Assembly: GCF_033118175.1 (NCBI RefSeq)
Contig: NW_026870888.1
Span: 2,170,001 to 2,234,000 of the forward strand
Length of the DNA: 64,000 bases
Direction: 5' to 3'
Source of the DNA: Dama dama
Lineage: Eukaryota; Chordata; Mammalia; Artiodactyla; Cervidae
A program made the translations under genes and the position numbers. The notes under the pieces are model-generated. The model was not told the origin of the DNA. It ran no database searches and worked only from the letters and a program-made list of their open reading frames with translations. Shown here piece after piece: positions 52,601 to 62,368 of this stretch. The number at the start of each line of letters is the position of its first letter. Position 1 is the stretch's first letter.

Positions 52601-52818
52601 CACGTGTCTCGAAGGGCCCTCCCCGTGGTAACTCGAGAATATACCCCAGGTTCCGGCCGCAACTCGAGAAAAACCATGAGACTTCCCCCTCGCCCCGAGA
52701 TGAGGCCCGATTCCCCTGCACTGCGTGCAGAGCAACTCGGTGTTCCAAATCAAACGTGAAAGGAGCCTTGATTTCCTTGATGGCACTCCAGAGAATACCC
52801 AAGATCACTGTCTCAAGT
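49636..52818. repeat. Class-1 monomers with a 1,592-bp dimeric relation
   Basis: The units at 49,636 and 51,228 share GTGAGACGGACC, CCTCAGGTGG and CAAGAAGAAGGG at about 1,592 bp. The unit at 52,023 has an unusual AT-rich patch, CAGGTATATTTTAGGGACC, at 52,170-52,188, where all others have GGTATGTGAGAGGGACC. The block ends at the switch to class 2 near 52,819-52,885. Confidence 0.82.
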
Positions 52819-55800
52819 CTAGAGGGATCCTGAGGTCACTGTAGCAACACGAAAGAGCTCCATGGACCCCAAATCATCTCGAGATGAGAGCTTCGTCCCT
52901 GGCTTCGACTCAAGAGGAATACCCACTTTCCACAAGCACCTCAAGAGGAGGATTCTCTCAGTTACAGGTATGTGAGAGGGACCCTGAGTTTGTGGCCTCA
53001 AGTGGAATGGACACCGAGATGCTCTGACTCGAAGGAAGGCCGGATATCCCTGCAGTGAATTGAATGCAGGCTCGTCTTGCATCTCCCACGACGAAGGGAT
53101 GTCTGAATCCCCTGTGGAGACCACAGAGAAAGACCTAGTTCTCCGCCTCATCGCGATCGGAGGTCTCCCGTCCTTTGAAAACTCGAGAGGTCCGCGGAGA
53201 ACAAGGCTTCCAAAGGAGACGATGCCTGACTCCTCTTGAAAATGGATAGGAGTCCCAGGATCCCTGTGGCACGTGGAAAGGGACCCTGGGTCTCCCGCCT
53301 CACGTGGAGACGCTTCCCAATGGCTATGTCAAGACTCGAGGAGAATCCTGAGGTGTCCCTCGCACCCAGGCAGGAGTCCTGACATCGCTGAATAAACACG
53401 TGTCTGGAAAGGCCCTTCTGGTCGTAACTCGAGAATGTACCCCAGGTTCCGGCCGCAACTCGAGAAAAACCATGAGACTTCCCCCTCGCCGCGAGATGAG
53501 GCCCGATTCCCCTGCACTGCGTGCAGAGCAATTCCGTGTTCCAAATCAAACATGAAAGGAGCCTTGATTTCCTTGATGGCACTCCGGAGAACACCCAAGA
53601 TCACTGTCTCATGTCTAGAGGGATACTGAGGTCACTGTAGCAACAGGAAAGGGCTCCGTGGACCCCAAATCAACTCGAGATGCGAGCTTCGTCCCTGGCT
53701 TAGACTCAAGAGGAATACCCACTTTCCACAAGCACCTCAAGAGGAGGCTTCTCTCAGCTACAGGTATGTGAGAGGGACCCTGAGTTTGTGGCCTCAAGTG
53801 GAATGGACACCGAGATGCTCTGACTCGAAAGAAGGCCGGATATCCCTGCAGTGAATTGAATGCAGGCCTCTTTTGCATCTCCCACGACGAAGGGATGACT
53901 GAATTCCCTGTGGAGACCACAGAGAAAGACCTAGTTCTCCGCCTCATCGCGATCGGAGGCCTCACGTCCTTTGAAAACTCGAGAGGTCCGCGGAGATCAA
54001 TGCTTCCAAAGGAGACGATGCCTGACTCCTCTTGAAAATGGATAGGAGTCATAGGATCCCTGGGGCACGTGGAAAGGGACCCTGGGTCTCCCGCCTCACG
54101 TGGAGACGCGTCCCAATCGCCATGCCAAGACTCGAGGAGAATCCCTAGTTGCCCCTCGCACCTAGGCCCGAGTCCTGAGGTCGCTGAACAAACACGTGTC
54201 TGGAAGGGCCCTTCCGGTCGTAACTCGTGAGTGTACCCCAGGTTCCGGCCGCAACTCGAGAAAAACCATGAGACTTCCCCCTCGCCGCGAGATGAGGCCC
54301 GATTCCCCTGCATTGCGTGCAGAGCAATTCTGTGTTCCACATCAAACGTGAAAGGAGCCTTGATTTCCTTGATGGCACTCCAGAGAACACCCTTGATCAC
54401 TGTCTCAAGTCTAGAGGGATCCTGAGGTCACTGTAGCAACACGAAAGGGCTCCGTGGACCACAAATCAACTCGAGATGAGAGCTTAGATCCTGGCTTCGA
54501 CTCAAGAGGAATACCCACTTTCCACAAGCACCTCAAGAGGAGGCTTCTCTCAGCTACAGGTATGTGAGAGGGACCCTGAGTTTGTGGCCTCAAGTGGAAT
54601 GGACACCGAGATGCTCTGACTCGGAAGAAGGCCGGATATCCGTGCAGTGAATTGAATGCAGGCTCGTCTTGCATCTCCCAAGACGAAGGGATGTCTGAAT
54701 CCCCTGTGGAGACCACAGAGAAAGACCTAGTTCTCTGCCTCATTCCCGATCGAAGGCCTCACATCATTTGAAAACTCGAGAGGTCCGCGGAGATCAATGC
54801 TTCCAAAGGAGACGATGCCTGACTTCTCTTGAAAATGGATAGGAGTCCCAGGATCCCTGTGACACGTGGCAAGTGAACCTGGGTCTCCCGCCTCACGTGG
54901 AGACGCGTCCCAATGGCCATGGCAAGACTCGAGGAGAATCCCGAGGTGTCCCTCGCACCTAGGCAGGAGTCCTGACGTCGCTGAACAAACACGTGTCTGG
55001 AAGGGCCCTCCCCGTCGTAACTCGAGAATATAACCCAGGTTCCGGCTGCAACTCGAGAAAAACCATGAGACTTCCCCTTCGCAGCTAGATGAGGCCCGAT
55101 TCCCCTGCGCTGCATGCAGAGCAATTCCGTGTTCCACATCAAACATGAAAGGAGCCTTGATTTCCTTGATGGCACTCCAGAGAAAACCCAAGATCACTGT
55201 CTCAAGTCTAGATGGATCCTGAGGTCACTGTAGCACCACGAAAGGGCTCCGTGGACCCTAAATCAACCCGAGATGTGAGCTTAGTCCCTGGCTTCAACTC
55301 AAGAGGAATACCAACTTTCCACAAACACCTCAAGAGGAGGCTTCTCTCAGCTACAGGTATGTGAGAGGGACCCTGAGTTTGTGGCCTCAAGTGGAATGGA
55401 CACCGAGATGCTCTGACTCGAAGGAAGGCCGGATATCCCGGCAGTGAATTGAATGCAGGCTCGTCTTGCATCTCCCAAGACGAAGGGATTTCTGAATCCC
55501 CTGTGGAGACCACCGAGAAAGACATAGTTCTCCGCCTCATGGCGACCTGAGGCCTCACATCTCTTGAAAACTCGAGAGGTCCGCGGAGATCAATGCTTCC
55601 AAAGGAGACGATGCCTGACTCCTCTTGAAAATGGATAGGAGTTCCAGGATCCCTGTGGCACATGGAAAGGGACCCTGGGTCTCCCGCCTCACTTGGAGAC
55701 GCATCCCAATTGCCATGCCAAGACTCGAGGAGAATCCCGAGGTGTCCCTCGCACCTAGGCAGGAGTCCTGACGACGCTTTACAAACACGTGTCTGGAAGG

Positions 55801-56003
55801 GCCCTCCCCGTCGTAACTCGAGAATATACCCCAGGTTCCGGCCGCAACTCGAGAAAAACCATGAGACTTCCCCCTCGCCGCAAGATGAGGCCCGATTCCC
55901 CTGCACTGCGTGCAGATCAATGCCGTGTTCCACATCAAACATGAAAGGAGCCTTGATTTCCTTGATGGCACTCACGAGAACACCCAATTTCACTGTCTCA
56001 AGT
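52819..56003. repeat. Second class-2 domain, proximal part
   Basis: Units 52,819, 53,615, 54,411 and 55,208 carry class-2 marks (CACTGTAGCA, GCTTCGTCCC or its derivatives, CGAAGGAAGG, GAGAACACCC). The unit at 53,615 keeps the CAGGCCTCTTTTGC and ACTCGTGAGTGTACC subclass marks of the 33,727 unit, 19,888 bp (25 monomers) away. The 52,819 unit resembles 31,339 at 21,480 bp (27 monomers; GACATCGCTGAATAAACACG). From the unit at 54,411 onward the domain uses CCCTCCCCGTCG instead of CCCTTCCGGTCG, a second class-2 subclass. Confidence 0.82.
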
Positions 56004-59000
56004 CTAGAGGGATCCTGAGGTCACTGTAGCAACACGAAAGGACTCCGTGGACCCCAAATCAACTCGAGATGAGAGCTTCGTCCCTGGCTTCGACTCAAGA
56101 GGAATACCCACTTTCCACAAGCACCTCAAGAGCAGGCTTCTCTCAGCTACAGTTATGTGAGAGGGACCCTGAGTTTGTGGCCTCAAGTGGAATGGACACC
56201 GAGATGCTCTGACTCGAAGGAAGGCCGGATATCCAAGCAGTGAATTGAATGCAGGCTCGTCTTGCATCTCCCACGACGAAGGGATGTCTGAATCCCCTGT
56301 GGAGACCACAGAGAAAGACCTAGTTCTCCGCCTCATCGAGACCGGAGGCCTCACGTCCTTTGCAAACTCGAGAGGTCCGCGGAGATCAATGCTTCCAAAG
56401 GAGACGATGCCTGAGTCCTCTTGAAAAAGGATAGGAGTCCCAGGATCCCTGTGGAACGTGGAAAGGGACACTGGGTCTCCCGCCTCACGTCGAGACGCAT
56501 CCCAATGGCCATGCCAAGACTCGAGGAGAATCCCGAGGTGTCCCTCGCACCTAGGCAGGAGTCCTGACCTTGCTGAACAAACACGTGTCTGGAAGGGCCC
56601 TCCCCGTTGTAACTCGAGAATATACCCCAGGTTCCGGCCGCAACTCGAGAAAAACCATGAGACTTCCCCCTCGCCGCGAAATGAGGCCCGATTCCCCTGC
56701 ACTGCGTGCAGAGCAATTCCGTGTTCCACATCAAACGTGAAAGGAGCCTTGATTTCCTTAATGGCACTCCAGGGAAAACCCAAGATCACTGTCTCAAGTC
56801 TAGAGGGATCCTGAGGTCACTGTAGCAACAAGAAAGGGTCCCGTGGACCCCAAATCAACTCGAGATGAGAGCTTCGTCCCTGGCTTCGACTCAAGAGGAA
56901 TACCAGCTTTCCACAAGCACCTCAAGAGGAGGCTTCTCTCAGCTACAAGTATGTGAGAGGGACCATGAGTTTCTGGCCTCAAGTGGAATGGACACCGAGA
57001 TGCTCTGACTCGAAGGAAGGCCGGATATCCAAGCAGTGAATTGAGTGCAGGCTCGTCTTGCATCTCCCACGACGAAGGGATGTCTGAATCCCCTGTGGAG
57101 ACCACAGAGAAAGACCTAGTTCTCCGCCTCATCGCGAACGGAGGCCTCACGTCCTTTGCAAACTCGAGAGGTCCGCGGAGATCAATGCTTCCAAAGGAGA
57201 CGATGCCTGAGTCCTCTTGAAAATGGATAGGAGACCCAGGATCCCTGTGGAACGTGGAAAGGGAGACTGGGTCTCCCGCCTCACGTCGAGACGCATCCCA
57301 ATGGCCATGCCAAGACTCGAGGAGAATCCCGAGGTGTCCCTCGCACCTAGGCAGGAGTCCTGACGTCGCTGAACAAACACGTGTCTCGAAGGGCCCTCCC
57401 CGTCGTAACTCGAAATTATACCACAGGTTCCGGCCGCAACTCGAGAAAAATCATGACACTTCCCCCTCGCCGCGAGATGAGGCCCGATTCCCCTGCACTG
57501 CGTGCAGAGCAATTCCGTGTTCCACATCAAACATGAAAGGAGCCTTGATTTCCTTGATGGCACACCAGAGAACACCCAAGATCACTGTCTCAAGTCTAGA
57601 GGGATCCTGAGGTCACTGTAGCAACACGAAAGGGCTCCGTGGACCCCAAATCAACTCGAGATGACAGCTTCGTCCCTGGCTTCGACTCAAGAGGAATACC
57701 CACTTTCCACAAGCACCTCAAGAGGAGGCTTCTCTCAGCTACAGGTATGTGAGAGGGACCCTGAGTGTGTGGCCTCAAGTGGAATGGACTCCGAGATGCT
57801 CTGACTCGAAGGAAGGCCGGATATCCCGGCGTTGAATTGAATGCAGGCTCGTCTTGCATCTCCCCCGAGGAAGGGATGTCTGAATCCCCTGTGGAGCCCA
57901 CAGAGAAAGACCAGTTCTCCGCCTCATTGAGACCGGAGGCCTCACGTCCTTTGAAAACTCGAGAGGTCCGCGGAGATCAATGCTTCCAAAGGAGACGATG
58001 CCTGAATCCTCTTGAAAATGGATAGGGGTCCCAGGATCCCTGTGACATGTGGAAAGGGACCCTGGGTCTCCCGCCTCACGTGGAGACGCATCCCAATGGC
58101 CATGCCAAGACTCGAGGAGAATCCCGAGATGTCCCTCGCACCTAGGCAGGAGTCCTGACGTCGCTGAAGATACACGTGTCTGGAAGGGCCCTCCCCGTCG
58201 TAACTCGAGAATATACCCCAGGTTCCGGCCGCAACTCGAGAAAAACCATGAGACTTCCCCCTCGCCGCGAGATGAGGCCCGATTCCCCTGCACTGCATGC
58301 AGAGCAATTCCGTGTTCCACATCAAACATGAAAGGAGCCTTGATTTGCTTGATGGCACTCCAGAGAACACCCAAGATCACTGTCTCAAGTCTAGAGGGAT
58401 CCTCAGGTCACTGTAGCAACACGAAAGGGCTCCGTGGACTCCAAATTAATTCGAGATGAGAGCTTCGTCCCTGGCTTCGACTCAAGTGGAATACCCACTT
58501 TCCACAAGCACCTCAAGAGGAGGCTTCTCTCAGCTACAGCTATGTGAGAGGGACCCTGAGTTTGTGGCCTCAAGTGGAATGGACACCGAGATGCTCTGAC
58601 TCGAAGGAAGGCCGGATATCCCTGCAGTGAATTGAATGCAGGCTCGTCTTGCATCTCCCACGACGAAGGGATGTCTGAATCCCCTGTGAAGACCACAGAG
58701 AAAGACCTAGTTCTCCGCCTCATCGCGACCGGAGGCCTCACGTCCTTTGAAAACTCGAGAGGTCCGCGGAGATCAATGCTTCCAAAGGAGACGATGCCTG
58801 ACTCCTCTTGAAAATGGATAGGAGTCCCAGGATCCCTGTGGCACGTGGAAAGGGACCCTGGGTCTCCCGCCTCACGTGGAGACGCATCCCTATGGCCATG
58901 CCAAGACTCGAGGAGAATCCCGAGGTGTCCCTCGCACCTAGGCAGGAGTCCTGACGTCGCTGAACAAACACGTGTCTGGAAGGGCCCTCCCCGTCGTAAC

Positions 59001-59186
59001 TCCATAATATACCCCAGGTTCCGGCCGCAACTCGAGAAAAACCATGAGACTTCCCCCTAGCCGCGAGATGAGGCCCGATTCCCCTGCACTGCGTGCAGAG
59101 CAATTCCGTGTTCCACATCAAACGTGAAAGGAGCCTTGATTTCCTTAATGGCACTCCAGGGAAAACCCAAGATCACTGTCTCAAGT
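56004..59186. repeat. Tetrameric class-2 higher-order repeat, iteration 1
   Basis: Four monomers (56,004, 56,800, 57,596, 58,391) form a 3,183-bp unit that is repeated directly downstream. Each monomer has its own marks. First: GGATATCCAAGCAG with CCTTAATGGCACTCCAGGG. Second: CAACAAGAAAGGGTCCCG, GAAATTATACCAC, GGCACACCAGAG. Third: GACTCCGAGATG, CGGCGTTGAATTG, CCCCCGAGGAAGG, GAAGATACACG. Fourth: CAAATTAATTCGAG, CAGCTATGTGAG, AACTCCATAATATACC. Visible differences from iteration 2 are few, mostly single bases (GCCTGAGTCC or GCCTGAATCC against GCCTGACTCC; GGGAGACTGG against GGGACACTGG). Confidence 0.93.
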
Positions 59187-62100
59187 CTAGAGGGATCCTG
59201 AGGTCACTGTAGCAACAAGAAAGGGTCCCGTGGACCCCAAATCAACTCGAGATGAGAGCTTCGTCCCTGGCTTCGACTCAAGAGGAATACCAGCTTTCCA
59301 CAAGCACCTCAAGAGGAGGCTTCTCTCAGCTACAAGTATGTGAGAGGGACCCTGAGTTTCTGGCCTCAAGTGGAATGGACACCGAGATGCTCTGACTCGA
59401 AGGAAGGCCGGATATCCAAGCAGTGAATTGAATGCAGGCTCGTCTTGCATCTCCCACGACGAAGGGATGTCTGAATCCCCTGTGGAGACCACAGAATAAG
59501 ACCTAGTTCTCCGCCTCATCGAGACCGGAGGCCTCACGTCCTTTGCAAACTCGAGAGTTCCGCGGAGATCAATGCTTCCAAAGGAGACGATGCCTGAGTC
59601 CTCTTGAAAATGGATAGGAGTCCCAGGATCCCTGTGGAACGTGGAAAGGGACACTGGGTCTCCCGCCTCACGTCGAGACGCATCCCAATGGCCATGCCAA
59701 GACTCGAGGAGAATCCCGAGGTGTCCCTCGCACCTAGGCAGGAGTCCTGACCTTGCTGAACAAACACGTGTCTGGAAGGGCCCTCCCCGTTGTAACTCGA
59801 GAATATACCACAGGTTCCGGCCGCAACTCGAGAAAAACCATGAGACTTCCCCCTCGCCGCGAAATGAGGCCCGATTCCCCTGCACTGCGTGCAGAGCAAT
59901 TCCGTGTTCCACATCAAACGTGAAAGGAGCCTTGATTTCCTTAATGGCACTCCAGGGAAAACCCAAGATCACTGTCTCAAGTCTAGAGGGATCCTGAGGT
60001 CACTGTAGCAACAAGAAAGGGTCCCGTGGACCCCAAATCAACTCGAGATGAGAGCTTCGTCCCTGGCTTCGACTCAAGAAGAATACCAGCTTTCCACAAG
60101 CACCTCAAGAGGAGGCTTCTCTCAGCTACAAGTATGTGAGAGGGACCATGAGTTTCTGGCCTCAAGTGGAATGGACACCGAGATGCTCTGACTCGAAGGA
60201 AGGCCGGATATCCAAGCAGTGAATTGAGTGCAGGCTCGTCTTGCATCTCCCACGACGAAGGGATGTCTGAATCCCCTGTGGAGACCACAGAGAAAGACCT
60301 AGTTCTCCGCCTCATCGCGAACGGAGGCCTCACGTCCTTTGCAAACTCGAGAGGTCCGCGGAGATCAATGCTTCCAAAGGAGACGATGCCTGACTCCTCT
60401 TGAAAATGGATAGGAGACCCAGGATCCCTGTGGAACGTGGAAAGGGACACTGGGTCTCCCGCCTCACGTCGAGACGCATCCCAATGGCCATGCCAAGACT
60501 CGAGGAGAATCCCGAGGTGTCCCTCGCACCTAGGCAGGAGTCCTGACGTCGCTGAACAAACACGTGTCTGGAAGGGCCCTCCCCGTCGTAACTCGAAATT
60601 ATACCACAGGTTCCGGCCGCAACTCGAGAAAAATCATGACACTTCCCCCTCGCCGCGAGATGAGGCCCGATTCCCCTCCACTGCGTGCAGAGCAATTCCG
60701 TGTTCCACATCAAACATGAAAGGAGCCTTGATTTCCTTGATGGCACACCAGAGAACACCCAAGATCACTGTCTCAAGTCTAGAGGGATCCTGAGGTCACT
60801 GTAGCAACACGAAAGGGCTCCGTGGACCCCAAATCAACTCGAGATGACAGCTTCGTCCCTGGCTTCGACTCAAGAGGAATACCCACTTTCCACAAGCACC
60901 TCAAGAGGAGGCTTCTCTCAGCTACAGGTATGTGAGAGGGACCCTGAATGTGTGGCCTCAAGTGGAATGGACTCCGAGATGCTCTGACTCGAAGGAAGGC
61001 CGGATATCCCGGCGTTGAATTGAATGCAGGCTCGTCTTGCATCTCCCCCGAGGAAGGGATGTCTGAATCCCCTGTGGAGCCCACAGAGAAAGACCAGTTC
61101 TCCGCCTCATTGAGACCGGAGGCCTCACGTCCTTTGAAAACTCGAGAGGTCCGCGGAGATCAATGCTTCCAAAGGAGACGATGCCTGACTCCTCTTGAAA
61201 ATGGATAGGAGTCCCAGGATCCCTGTGACATGTGGAAAGGGACCCTGGGTCTCCCGCCTCACGTGGAGACGCATCCCAATGGCCATGCCAAGACTCGAGG
61301 AGAATCCCGAGATGTCCCTCGCACCTAGGCAGGAGTCCTGACGTCGCTGAAGATACACGTGTCTGGAAGGGCCCTCCCCGTCGTAACTCGAGAATATACC
61401 CCAGGTTCCGGCCGCAACTCGAGAAAAACCATGAGACTTCCCCCTCGCCGCGAGATGAGGCCCGATTCCCCTGCACTGCATGCAGAGCAATTCCGTGTTC
61501 CACATCAAACATGAAAGGAGCCTTGATTTGCTTGATGGCACTCCAGAGAACACCCAAGATCACTGTCTCAAGTCTAGAGGGATCCTCAGGTCACTGTAGC
61601 AACACGAAAGGGCTCCGTGGACTCCAAATTAATTCGAGATGAGAGCTTCGTCCCTGGCTTCGACTCAAGTGGAATACCCACTTTCCACAAGCACCTCAAG
61701 AGGAGGCTTCTCTCAGCTACAGCTATGTGAGAGGGACCCTGAGTTTGTGGCCTCAAGTGGAATGGACACCGAGATGCTCTGACTCGAAGGAAGGCCGGAT
61801 ATCCCTGCAGTGAATTGAATGCAGGCTCGTCTTGCATCTCCCACGACGAAGGGATGTCTGAATCCCCTGTGAAGACCACAGAGAAAGACCTAGTTCTCCG
61901 CCTCATCGCGACCGGAGGCCTCACGTCCTTTGAAAACTCGAGAGGTCCGCGGAGATCAATGCTTCCAAAGGAGACGATGCCTGACTCCTCTTGAAAATGG
62001 ATAGGAGTCCCAGGATCCCTGTGGCACGTGGAAAGGGACCCTGGGTCTCCCGCCTCACGTGGAGACGCATCCCTATGGCCATGCCAAGACTCGAGGAGAA

Positions 62101-62368
62101 TCCCGAGGTGTCCCTCGCACCTAGGCAGGAGTCCTGACGTCGCTGAACAAACACGTGTCTGGAAGGGCCCTCCCCGTCGTAACTCCATAATATACCCCAG
62201 GTTCCGGCCACAACTCGAGAAAAACCATGAGACTTCCCCCTCGCCGAGAGATGAGGCCGGATTCCCCTGCACTGCGTGCAGAGCAATGCCGTGTTGACAT
62301 CAAACATGAAAGGAGCCTTGATTTCCTTGATGGCACTCACGAGAACACCCAATTTCACTGTCTCAAGT
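59187..62368. repeat. Tetrameric class-2 higher-order repeat, iteration 2
   Basis: Monomers at 59,187, 59,983, 60,779 and 61,574 match iteration 1 at 3,183 bp. The match is mosaic at its edges. The first 200 bp of the 59,187 unit resemble the second monomer of iteration 1 (CAACAAGAAAGGGTCCCG, ACCAGCTTTCC, CTACAAGTATG); it resembles the first monomer from about 59,420 on. The last 130 bp of the 61,574 unit (CACTCACGAGAACACCCAATTTC at about 62,330) instead match the unit ending at 56,003. A private stop-creating change, CACAGAATAAGACC, lies at about 59,491. Confidence 0.93.
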
